From assembly GCA_016209885.1 (NCBI GenBank), contig JACQVF010000106.1, positions 1 through 40,762 of the forward strand: 40,762 nt of DNA, given 5' to 3'. The stretch is from Gemmatimonadota bacterium (GTDB lineage Bacteria; Gemmatimonadota; Gemmatimonadetes; Longimicrobiales; Gaopeijiaceae). Under the pieces are notes generated by a model, which searched no databases, had not been told where the DNA came from, and saw only the letters and a list, made by a program, of their open reading frames with translations. Positions 17,174 to 24,608 of this stretch are shown here, in pieces; the first letter of the stretch is position 1; each line of letters opens with the position of its first letter. The position numbers and the translations under genes are program-made.

Positions 17174-17629
17174 TCAGGCGTGCTGTCCTGCGATGTCCTC
17201 GAGTCGCTGCCTGATGCCCTCCAGGTGCTCGGGCGAGCGCAGGATGATGAGGATGGTATCGTCGCCGGCGATGGTGCCTACCACCTCTGGCCACTCTTCC
17301 CAGTCGATGCCGAGGGCGACGGGGGGCGCCCCGCCGGTGAGGGTCCTGACGACCAGAAGGTTGCCGACACCGTCGGCGGACAGGTAGAGGGAGGGGAGCA
17401 ATCGCTGCAGGAGCGGGGTCAGCTCCCATTCCTCCGGCAACGTGTAGCGCCCGAAGCCCTCTGCGTCCGGCACCTTGACGAGCCTGAGTTCGTGGATATC
17501 TCGCGAGAGAGTAGCCTGTGCGACCTCGAAGCCCCGTCTGGCGAGGAGCTCGCGCAGCGCTTCCTGGCTGGTGACGCGGTGTTCCCGGATGATCTCGAGG
17601 ATCGCGGCGTGGCGCTCCCGTTTTGGCAT
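17174..17629 (-). CDS. argR: arginine repressor
   Basis: Hexameric, arginine-responsive DNA-binding regulator of arginine genes. 151 residues: N-terminal winged helix (about 1-70: RERHAAILEIIREHRVTSQEALRELL, ATLSRDIHELRLVKV) and C-terminal oligomerisation/arginine-binding domain (about 80-151: VGNLLVVRTLTGGAPPVALGID, VVGTIAGDDTILIILR). The Asp pair in the GDDTIL segment matches the arginine-binding position of the family. It lies 12 bases after the thioredoxin gene, so the two are probably co-transcribed, and 391 bases before argC. It is expected to repress argCBDGH; candidate dyads lie in that gap. Confidence 0.95.
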   Translation of the reverse strand: MPKRERHAAILEIIREHRVTSQEALRELLARRGFEVAQATLSRDIHELRLVKVPDAEGFGRYTLPEEWELTPLLQRLLPSLYLSADGVGNLLVVRTLTGGAPPVALGIDWEEWPEVVGTIAGDDTILIILRSPEHLEGIRQRLEDIAGQHA

Positions 17630-17641
17630 GGACGGGCTGAC

Positions 17642-18082
17642 TCACGCCTGAGCCACCAGGGCTCGAACGCCCCGGAGGTCGGCGCCAACGACGCGGTCCA
17701 CTTCTGCTCCGCCGCGAAAAAGGATCAAAGTGGGGATTCCCCGGATGTTATAGCGCGCGGAGATCTCCGCTGCCTGGTCCGTGTTCAGCTTGGCGACCAG
17801 CATCTCGCCGGCCTTCTCACCGGCGATCTCGTCCAGCGCGGGCGCCACCACCCTGCACGGCGCGCACCAGTCCGCGTAGAAGTCCACGAGCACGGGGGCT
17901 TCCGCCTCCAGCACCGTGCGATCGAAGTCCTCGGCCGTGATCTTCACGGGCCGGTCCACCAGGATGGGACGCTCGCACTTCCCGCACCTGGGGCCGGAAA
18001 CCGCCCGAGCAATGTCCACTCGATTGAGAGTGAGGCAGAAGGGGCAGCGGATCGTGGCTTTCCTGCTTATTGTAACCGTCAT
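17642..18082 (-). CDS. thioredoxin 2-like protein with N-terminal zinc ribbon
   Basis: Cytoplasmic disulfide reductase of the TrxC (thioredoxin 2) type, 146 residues. An N-terminal zinc finger is made by Cys13/Cys16 and Cys33/Cys36 (CPFC and CGKC). The thioredoxin fold follows, with FYADWCAPC; redox cysteines are Cys73 and Cys76, with Ala instead of the usual Gly in the active site. The cis-Pro loop is GIPTLILF. The frame begins at 18109, but the ATG at 18082 has AGGGAG eight bases upstream and starts directly before the zinc ribbon, so it is chosen. Probably co-transcribed with argR 12 bases downstream, an unusual pairing. Confidence 0.9.
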   Translation of the reverse strand: MTVTISRKATIRCPFCLTLNRVDIARAVSGPRCGKCERPILVDRPVKITAEDFDRTVLEAEAPVLVDFYADWCAPCRVVAPALDEIAGEKAGEMLVAKLNTDQAAEISARYNIRGIPTLILFRGGAEVDRVVGADLRGVRALVAQA

Positions 18083-18280
18083 GAGTTGGTCTCCCTGGTC
18101 CAGAGCCACGCAAAACTAGAAGTGCGCGCAGCCGGACGCCACCCCTGGACAGGTCGCTAGATCGCGCCAGCACGCTCAGCAGGCGCGTGAACTGCGGCGG
18201 ATCGCGCGCCTGGGGGTTGCGGCGCTACGGGAACCGGGGGCCGGTGCCCGGGCGTTCGGCCATTGAAGAGGAGGGATCGC

Positions 18281-18778
18281 GTGGCGGATCGACGTTTGGC
18301 GTTGACGAATGTCCTGATCGCAGGGCTCTCGGTGGCCCTGGCTGTGGGGTGCTCAGGTGGTGGATCAAGCGTATCGGCGTCCGGCGCGAGCTCCGCCACA
18401 GAGGACTCCGCGGCGACCGCGGGCGAGTGGTTGGCCCGTGCGCCCGGCGGCGGCGTGGTGCGGGTGAAAGCGGACACCGGTTCGCTGCGTCCCGGACGCG
18501 TCGAGTTGGCGATCTCCATCGACGAGCCGGGCGCTGACTCGCTGCCGGTCACGGTCGACCTGGCGTCTCCGACCATGCCCATGCACGGGATCAAGCGGTT
18601 CCCTGCCCGCCGGGTGGGCCGCGGAAGGTTTGTGGCGACTGTGGAGATCCCCATGGAAGGCTCATGGGCCCTGTACGTGAACCTGGACGATGGAACCGAG
18701 GCGGCGCAGTTCGAATTCGATGTTCCGGGACCCGACTCGGTGGCGCATGGGCATGACTCGAGCATGCACCCGCACTGA
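18281..18778 (+). CDS. exported lipoprotein with YtkA/FixH-like domain and His/Met tail
   Basis: 165 residues. A hydrophobic segment LTNVLIAGLSVALAVGC ends in a lipobox-like AVGC with Cys24, so a lipid-anchored envelope protein is predicted, although Ala at -3 is not ideal. After a Ser/Gly/Ala linker, residues about 57-150 form one beta-sandwich-like domain with SPTMPMHG, FVATVEIPMEGSWALYV and FEFDV, the pattern of YtkA/FixH-like domains. The C-terminus is rich in metal ligands (His156, His158, Met162, His163, His165). GTG 18281 follows GAGGAGGGA; a TTG at 18263 is the alternative. First of three + strand exported genes with a TlpA-like protein, so a role in periplasmic metal or redox chemistry is plausible but unproven. 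Confidence 0.72.
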   Translation: MADRRLALTNVLIAGLSVALAVGCSGGGSSVSASGASSATEDSAATAGEWLARAPGGGVVRVKADTGSLRPGRVELAISIDEPGADSLPVTVDLASPTMPMHGIKRFPARRVGRGRFVATVEIPMEGSWALYVNLDDGTEAAQFEFDVPGPDSVAHGHDSSMHPH

Positions 18779-18857
18779 GGGGGGACACACCAGATCTCGT
18801 GGCACTGCCGGCTTCACGGCCGGCCAGAGGTTTTCATTCACGGAAGGAGGTACTACG

Positions 18858-19250
18858 ATGCGCAAGCTCACGCTTATCGCGACGCTCCTCGGCATCGGTC
18901 TATTCCTGGCCCGGCCCGCGGCTGCCCAGGAAGCCAAGAAGGAGATGGCCAGGCAGGGCGGAGAGAGCGTGGAGTTCACCGCCCAGGTGGTGGATCTCAG
19001 CTGCAAGGTCGTCCACAACCTTAGCGGCGACAACCACCGGGAGTGCGCTCAGGTGTGCGCGGACAGGGGTATCCCGCTGGGCCTCCTCTCCAGCGACGGC
19101 ACGTTCTATCTGCCGCTGAGCGACGGGATGCCCGGCTCGGGCCAGAACGAGCGGCTCAAGGGCCACGCCGAGCATACCGTCAAGGTGAAGGGCAAGGTGG
19201 TCAAGCGCGCCGGAATGAACGGGATCATCATTGAGAGCATCACCATGTAG
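18858..19250 (+). CDS. small secreted three-cysteine protein, unknown function
   Basis: 130 residues with a clear Sec signal peptide (basic MRK, hydrophobic core, ARPAAAQ-E cleavage about residue 24). The mature part contains Cys49, Cys63 and Cys67 in the pattern D-L-S-C ... G-D-N-H-R-E-C-x3-C, then DRGIPLGLL, and ends with a beta-rich VKVKGKVVKRAGMNGIIIESI segment like a small OB-type barrel. I do not recognise a named family; the His60/Cys63/Cys67 cluster could bind a metal or be a thioredoxin substrate. The ATG at 18858 is preceded by GGAAGGAGG at ideal distance, so the longer frame to 18690 is rejected. It sits between the YtkA-like lipoprotein and the TlpA-type thioredoxin; the latter would be a natural redox partner. 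Confidence 0.8.
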   Translation: MRKLTLIATLLGIGLFLARPAAAQEAKKEMARQGGESVEFTAQVVDLSCKVVHNLSGDNHRECAQVCADRGIPLGLLSSDGTFYLPLSDGMPGSGQNERLKGHAEHTVKVKGKVVKRAGMNGIIIESITM

Positions 19251-19266
19251 CCCCGGGAATCCCGCG

Positions 19267-20847
19267 GTGCGTCTCCTGCGGTGGCGGTTCCGGCGAGGTC
19301 GGGCGGCGTCCGGCCTCGCCGTTGCGTTGCTGGGGGCAGCGATCGTCGGGGCGGCCGAGGGGTGCGCCGGCGACGCGAGTCCCGGGCCGGCCGGCCGACC
19401 GGTCACCGGGTATCGCCCGGCGGAGCGGCTGGCCACCGGCAAAGGCGTGGAGATCCGGAACTCAGGCCCGCGGCAGCGGCTGATCGTATACCCCGAGCCC
19501 CGGCCCCGGGGGCGGGTCAGCCTCCTCTTCATGGCAGGCCGTCCGGCGACGGCGCTCCCCGCTGGTGGCGCGGCTTGGGCGGACGCCGATGGCGCACGCG
19601 TGGTCGTCTTCGACGCGCAGGGAGCCGTGGCGGCCGTACTCCAGGGCGCTCCGCCCGGTGGCCCGCTGCCCACCCGGCCGCTCTTCGCCGCAGCGCCGAC
19701 GCAACGGGAACTCTGGGCCGTTGAGGGCGACGGGTCAGCTCTCGTGTTCCGTGATGGCAACCCGGTGTCGTGGCTACACCCGCCGTTCCCGGCGGCGGCC
19801 GTGGCGGGCGGTGACGGTCTCGTCGTGGCCACAAGGACGTTCCTGGAGTTCGAGCTCCGGCCCGTGCGCCCGGCGGATCCACTCCTCTGGATTCTGGATC
19901 GGGAAGGTCACGTGGTCCGCACCGTGGGAACGGTCGAGGTGCCCGAGAACGGGCTCCTGGGTCAACTCGTGAACACGGGCTGGGCGGCAGTCGATCGGGA
20001 CGGCGACCTCTACTTCGCCTACGCCCTCAAGCCGGAGGTGCGCCGCTACCATCTGCGCGCGCGCTTCGGCTGGCTGGGACTCCGTTCCACGATGGTGGGA
20101 GAGCGCTCCGACGGCATGCTACGCTGGCGCAGCCTGCGCCCGCTGTCCGGGGCGCCCCGGCCTCCACACCTCGCCGCCCCCCGCGGCGCCCTCGAGCCCG
20201 TGTTCACGCCCAACCAGTTCGGTGTGACGGTGGGACCGGACGGCCATGTCTACGTCCTGGGCACCGACCGCACGGGCGCACCGGACCACCTCTACGTGTT
20301 CGAGGACGACGGCACGCTTCTGCGCGCCGGCGCCGTACCCCGCGATCACGCGCTCTTCGCGGACCCGGACGGTCACGTCTACGCCCTCGCGGTCACCGAC
20401 GCCCTGGCGCGCACAGGCGAGCCCCCACGAGCGCCGTTCCCGTCTTTCGCGCTACCCGAACTCCGTACGGGGGAGACGATCGCGCTCGAGGATTACCGCG
20501 GCCGCATCGTGGTCCTGAACTTCTGGGCGAGCTGGTGCGGGCCGTGCCGGCTGGAAATGCCGGCGCTCGATGCGTACGCCGGCGAGATCGACTCCGCACG
20601 GGTGGCGGTGATCGGGCTGAACGATGACGTGAACCCGGACGATGCCCGCGCGTTCCTCGCGGAATTCGGCATCCGCTATCCCAGCGTGAAGGGACAAGGG
20701 CACCTCAAGGCCCGATACGGTTATCGCGGCCTCCCCTACACCGTCATCCTCGACCGCAACCTGCGACTCATCAGGGCGATCTATGGTTTCGGCACCACGA
20801 TCGCTCCGATCCACGAAGTCGTGGAGCGGGAGCTCAGCAGTCCGTGA
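19267..20847 (+). CDS. lipoprotein with propeller-like N-terminal part and C-terminal TlpA thioredoxin domain
   Basis: 526 residues. The N-terminal hydrophobic segment ends at AAEGC, suggesting a lipoprotein. Residues about 45-385 are beta-rich with recurring blades (WAVEGDGSALVFRDGN, LLWILDREGHVVRTVG, WAAVDRDGDLYFAY, GVTVGPDGHVYVLGTD, HALFADPDGHVYALAV), like the six-bladed propeller of NHL/DPBB-type proteins. Residues about 395-526 are a TlpA/ResA-like domain: FPSFALPELRTGE, VVLNFWASWCGPC with Cys424/Cys427, LNDDVNPD, and the cis-Pro loop GLPYTVILDR. It acts outside the cytoplasm as a disulfide reductase or maturation factor. GTG 19267 is the best start; a TTG at 19231 overlaps the previous gene and neither has a strong ribosome site. 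Converges directly with the TonB receptor. Confidence 0.82.
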   Translation: MRLLRWRFRRGRAASGLAVALLGAAIVGAAEGCAGDASPGPAGRPVTGYRPAERLATGKGVEIRNSGPRQRLIVYPEPRPRGRVSLLFMAGRPATALPAGGAAWADADGARVVVFDAQGAVAAVLQGAPPGGPLPTRPLFAAAPTQRELWAVEGDGSALVFRDGNPVSWLHPPFPAAAVAGGDGLVVATRTFLEFELRPVRPADPLLWILDREGHVVRTVGTVEVPENGLLGQLVNTGWAAVDRDGDLYFAYALKPEVRRYHLRARFGWLGLRSTMVGERSDGMLRWRSLRPLSGAPRPPHLAAPRGALEPVFTPNQFGVTVGPDGHVYVLGTDRTGAPDHLYVFEDDGTLLRAGAVPRDHALFADPDGHVYALAVTDALARTGEPPRAPFPSFALPELRTGETIALEDYRGRIVVLNFWASWCGPCRLEMPALDAYAGEIDSARVAVIGLNDDVNPDDARAFLAEFGIRYPSVKGQGHLKARYGYRGLPYTVILDRNLRLIRAIYGFGTTIAPIHEVVERELSSP

Positions 20848-23688
20848 TCAGAACTCCCAGCTCAGCCGGAGAAGCGCCAGCCGTCCAATCTCCGGAGTCC
20901 CCACAAAGCTCTTGAACGGTTCGTCGAGCAGGTTGGAGACCGCAAGCTGGATCGACGTTCCGGGCAGCGCCCGCAAACGGTATCCGAGCGTGAGGTCCAC
21001 GATCGTGAACGCATCCACGCAGTCCTCGATTCCTGTCCCGCTGACCCCGAGGCACTCGAGCCCGCGGAAGTCCGCCGAGTTCGCCGGAAAGCCGTCGGTG
21101 TACCGCACGCGCAGCTCGCCGTTGAGTCCGCTGCTCACATCTCGGTACCCGACCGTGAACGCTCCTTTCGACTGTGGTGCATTCAGGGCGACGATCTGCT
21201 CGACCCCCTGCAGCGGAATGCGAAGGTGATCCTTGCTCACGTACGAGCCTGCGAGTCCGAAGCTCCACCGGTCCGACAGGAGCAGCGTGGCGGAGAGATC
21301 GCTCCCCCACAGGTCCACGTCCCCGAAGTTCCGGTACGTCGCCATGAGGTCGGCGCCGGTCGCGTGCACCTTGTCCGACGAGACGACGGCCAGCGGCACC
21401 GACGCCATCCCGACCGCGATCGCCTGCGCCGTGGCCTGCGCCTGCGCCGGCGGCAAGCCCCCCTGAACCAGCACCGGCACGAGCCGCGGGACCAGGTAGG
21501 CGCCGAGCTGCTGCCCGTTCAGGAGCAGCAGCGGCGTCTGAGGGATGAGGGGCGAAGTGAAGTCCTTGTGCTGGGAGAACCAGAGATCCGCCGCGAGCAG
21601 GAACCGCTCCCCCAGGATCCCCTTGTACCCGAGCTCGAACGTCGACGTCACCGACTCCTTGATGCGCGGCACCTCTGGAATCATCGCGTTCGCGACCGGC
21701 ACCGGCGGGGTCTGGGGACTCAGCGGATCCAACACGGACATGCCGACCTGGGCCGCCGTCGGCCGGATGCTGTTGAGGTACGCGATGAGCTGAGGCGATA
21801 GCGGCCGGCCCGCTCTGGCCGACTGCAGAGCGACCACGTTGACCGCCGCGGCCCAGAACTGAAGCAGCGTCTCGGGAGTTCCGGGTAACAGCAGCCTCGG
21901 CCCCCCGGCGGCCAGCGGCGTGAACGGCGAGCGCATCCCCGTCAGGCTCCCGTCCGCACGCCGGAAGATGAAACCTTCCCGCGTGGTCCCCTGCCCCCGG
22001 CTCAGGAACCCGAGCTCGCCCAAGCTGCCCCGAACCAGGCCGCCGCTCTTGTCCAGGAACAGGTTGAGGGCCGTGGGCGTCGAGAACGCCCGGTTGTACG
22101 TGAACCGCAGGCTGTGACTCTCGGAGGGCTTCACGACCAGCGCGGCCCGCGGCGAGAAAACCGGATCTTCCAACTCCGAGTGTTTGTCCACCCGCCCGGC
22201 AAATACGAGATCGAGCCGCGGGCTGAGCATCGTCTCCGACTGGAGGTACGCGCCCACCTCCGACATGTCGTTGTCCTGCTCGTTGACGCCGTAGATGGTG
22301 CCGTCGCTCTCCGGCAGCGTGCGCAGGAAGTCGACCCCGTACGTAAAGCTCTGCCGCTCGCCGAGCGAGAGGCCGTGCTGCACCTGGGCCACGAAGAGCT
22401 TCGAGCGGTCAACGATGCTCTCACCGTCTTTGAGCGTATAGGTGTCACCCGCGTCGCTCGTGTTCAGGTAGGCCTGCGCGAAGAGACGCCGATAGCTGCT
22501 GCGCACCTGGTAGTAGTCGTACCCCCAGTCCTTGGCCTGCGCGGCACCGAGACCGGTCAGCTCGATCCCGCTCACAGCCGCAGTGCGTCCCACGGAAAAG
22601 ATGACGGACGCATCGGGCGCCGGACGCCAATCCGCGCGTCCCTCGACGGTCCAGCGTTTCAGGTCGAAATCGCGCTTCGCGATCTGGTCGAATCTTCGGG
22701 TGATCTCCGCTTCGGGGACGCCCAGGAGCCGTAAAGCGTTGCCGAAGGCGGTGGGGTTCGCATCGGCCTGCCGGCGCGCTTCCTGCTCCGCGGGATCGTC
22801 GTAGCGCCACTCGTCTCCCTGCAGGTACTGACCCGAGATCTTGAAGCCGAACCGGTCGCTCGGCACATGGGCGGTGCGGAACCGGAAGTCGACCACGCTG
22901 CGCTCTCCGCCCGCGAAGGCAACTTTCGTGCCCTGCTCCGTGAACGGCGACTTGGTCAGGATGTGAACCACACCATTCGCCGTATTGGGGCCGTAGAGCG
23001 CCGAGCCCGGCCCCAGCACGACCTCGATCCGTTCCACGTCGTCATCGGTGGCCGCCACGAAATGCATGAGGTTTACGCGCAGCGACGGCACGTGCGCCAA
23101 TCGGTTGTCGGTCAGCACGTGGAGGGCACCGGAAAAGACGTTGTTGAAGCCCCGGGTCACCACGTTGGCGCCCTGCAGGCCGTAGGTAATGACGTCCACG
23201 CCCGGAGTCGAACGAAGGTGATCCACCGGGTTCAGCGTGGGTCGCTCCGCGATGCTGCGCCCCTCCACCACCGCCACCGTGGCCGGAGCGCTCAACGCTT
23301 TCTCCTGTCGTTTGGACGCCGTGACGATCACGGGGTTGAGCACGAGGGCTCGCGGAACGAGCTGAATCGCCACCGTCGTGGTCTGGCCGCCCCGTACCTG
23401 CACTCCGTCCACGCGCGTCGTCTCGTAGCCGATCAGGCTGACCACGAGAGCGTACGTCCCCGGCGCCAGGTTCACGGCGCGGAACTGCCCATCCTGGTCC
23501 GAGAGCACCTCAGCCCCCCCGGCGCCGCCACCCGACAGGACTTCGATCCCGGCGCTCACCAGCGGGGCGCCGGATTCCGCGTCGGTCACGCGGCCCGTGA
23601 TCGTGCCCGTCTGGGCGAGCCCGTCCGTCGCAACGCTAGCGGCAACCAGCAGTCCTGCCCACAGCCACTTCCCGATCCGGATGCACAT
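20848..23688 (-). CDS. TonB-dependent outer-membrane receptor with carboxypeptidase-regulatory domain
   Basis: 946 residues. Signal peptide (LWAGLLVAASVATDGLAQ), then a carboxypeptidase-D-regulatory-like domain (about 27-115: GTITGRVTDAESGAPLVSAG, GQFRAVNLAPGTYALVVSLIGYE), a plug domain (about 125-250: VTASKRQEKALSAPATVAVVEG, STPGVDVITYGLQGANVVTRGF, VERIEVVLGPGSALYGPNTANGVVHILTK) and a full beta barrel ending in an aromatic residue (LALLRLSWEF). The frame runs upstream to 23862, but ATG 23688 starts the signal peptide and has GAGG eight bases before it. No SusD partner is adjacent, so this is a classic TonB receptor rather than a SusC. The substrate cannot be read from sequence. The 3' end abuts the TlpA-like gene with no terminator space. 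Confidence 0.92.
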   Translation of the reverse strand: MCIRIGKWLWAGLLVAASVATDGLAQTGTITGRVTDAESGAPLVSAGIEVLSGGGAGGAEVLSDQDGQFRAVNLAPGTYALVVSLIGYETTRVDGVQVRGGQTTTVAIQLVPRALVLNPVIVTASKRQEKALSAPATVAVVEGRSIAERPTLNPVDHLRSTPGVDVITYGLQGANVVTRGFNNVFSGALHVLTDNRLAHVPSLRVNLMHFVAATDDDVERIEVVLGPGSALYGPNTANGVVHILTKSPFTEQGTKVAFAGGERSVVDFRFRTAHVPSDRFGFKISGQYLQGDEWRYDDPAEQEARRQADANPTAFGNALRLLGVPEAEITRRFDQIAKRDFDLKRWTVEGRADWRPAPDASVIFSVGRTAAVSGIELTGLGAAQAKDWGYDYYQVRSSYRRLFAQAYLNTSDAGDTYTLKDGESIVDRSKLFVAQVQHGLSLGERQSFTYGVDFLRTLPESDGTIYGVNEQDNDMSEVGAYLQSETMLSPRLDLVFAGRVDKHSELEDPVFSPRAALVVKPSESHSLRFTYNRAFSTPTALNLFLDKSGGLVRGSLGELGFLSRGQGTTREGFIFRRADGSLTGMRSPFTPLAAGGPRLLLPGTPETLLQFWAAAVNVVALQSARAGRPLSPQLIAYLNSIRPTAAQVGMSVLDPLSPQTPPVPVANAMIPEVPRIKESVTSTFELGYKGILGERFLLAADLWFSQHKDFTSPLIPQTPLLLLNGQQLGAYLVPRLVPVLVQGGLPPAQAQATAQAIAVGMASVPLAVVSSDKVHATGADLMATYRNFGDVDLWGSDLSATLLLSDRWSFGLAGSYVSKDHLRIPLQGVEQIVALNAPQSKGAFTVGYRDVSSGLNGELRVRYTDGFPANSADFRGLECLGVSGTGIEDCVDAFTIVDLTLGYRLRALPGTSIQLAVSNLLDEPFKSFVGTPEIGRLALLRLSWEF

Positions 23689-24068
23689 AACGCGACCTCG
23701 CGGTTGAGGGATGTGGTGCCGGCAACAAGGAATCGCGCAGACCAAGACAAAGTCAAGGAATGTGGTGCGTACGCCCCCGTCGTGCCGACGATCACGGGCA
23801 TCATCCGGACAGCTCCGGTTGCCGGCATCTGCGCCGGCCGCAACACTGCTTGCCGGGGCCAACGTCTGAGCGGCGGGCGGCGGTCCGATTGCAAGCTACG
23901 CGCCGAGCGCGGACCCTGCAACAACGTTCACGAGTCGTGACAAGTCGTGAGTCGTTATCGTTCTTGGCCTTTCCTCATCGCGCGCCCGCCTTGCCCGGCC
24001 GGCCTCGTGTCCACATCGTGTGCGGAGGCGCAGGGCGCAGTCAAACGTTGCCGGGCGAGGTGGGGGCC
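23689..24068. other. 380-base divergent gap between TonB receptor and small membrane protein
   Basis: No gene recognised; frames crossing it are shadows. On the - strand TTGACT occurs about 70 bases before the receptor ATG but without a good -10. A palindrome with an extra half-site lies at 23928-23957 (separate entry). A promoter for each flanking gene must lie here or further out, but none is convincing. Confidence 0.5.
23928..23957. promoter_or_regulatory. TCACGA-TCGTGA palindrome with added half-sites
   Basis: TCACGA-G-TCGTGA (23928-23940) is a perfect dyad with a one-base centre. GTCGTGA recurs at 23944-23950 and, with one change, GTCGTTA at 23951-23957, so three direct half-sites lie 10 and 7 bases apart. 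Position between divergent genes fits an operator. The regulator is unknown. Confidence 0.4.
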
Positions 24069-24461
24069 ATGAAGAAAGCGAATTGGGTAACGGTTCTCCT
24101 GGAGGTCGGGCTTCTGGCCCTCATCGTGGCCATCGTGGACCAGACCCTCGTGCGTGTGGGTCTGGCCGTTATCCCGGGGATGCTCCTGGCCCAGCATGCT
24201 GTGCGCGGTTCCGCCGGTTCAGGCAACGCAGCCGGGCGGGGTGCCGAGCGGCGCAAGGACCAGGTGGTCCGGGACCATGTGAACGAGCTCCTGCAGCTCA
24301 TCCGCGAGTTCTATACGACCTGCCACCTCATGCGATCGAATCAGATCCCCGTCGAGTCGGCCGTGGAGCGCACGACCCGGATCGAGCAGGAGCTCAATCG
24401 GATCCTCGGTGACGTGGTGCAGGCAGTTCGCGTGGCCCCGGCGGAAACGAGCCATGCGTGA
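24069..24461 (+). CDS. small predicted membrane protein, unknown function
   Basis: 130 residues. The N-terminal 45 residues contain two close hydrophobic stretches (about 7-24, VTVLLEVGLLALIVAIVD, and 27-42, LVRVGLAVIPGMLLAQ), likely a hairpin of two membrane helices. A Gly/Arg linker and an amphipathic, possibly coiled-coil part (about 60-122: VVRDHVNELLQLIREFY, RTTRIEQELNRILGDVVQAV) follow and probably face the cytoplasm. No family recognised. ATG 24069 follows a purine-rich GAGGTGGGGGCC stretch; the longer frame from 23760 is out of keeping with that. It stands alone between two TonB-related genes on the opposite strand. Confidence 0.65.
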   Translation: MKKANWVTVLLEVGLLALIVAIVDQTLVRVGLAVIPGMLLAQHAVRGSAGSGNAAGRGAERRKDQVVRDHVNELLQLIREFYTTCHLMRSNQIPVESAVERTTRIEQELNRILGDVVQAVRVAPAETSHA

Positions 24462-24563
24462 GGCGTGCTCGCAGCGCGGTGAGCGCCCCAGCGTGCAGTT
24501 AGCCGTAAGCAGGTTTCAGCGGGCCACTCGAGGTACCCCCATCCAAGCGCTTCCCCAGCGCTT

Positions 24564-24591
24564 CTGTCTGGCGCGTCTACGCGCGTGACAG
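24564..24591. terminator. hairpin in the convergent gap
   Basis: CTGTC-TG-GCGCG-TCTA-CGCGC-GT-GACAG: two 5-bp stems separated by a 2x2 internal loop, between the small membrane protein (+) and the plug-only protein (-). No T-run follows on either strand, so a bidirectional terminator is possible rather than certain. Confidence 0.4.
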
Positions 24592-24608
24592 CGTGTCGGG
24601 GGGGTCCG

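Noticed and set aside
16883..18160. 425-codon + strand frame opposite argR and thioredoxin
   Set aside because: Antisense shadow of two recognised genes.
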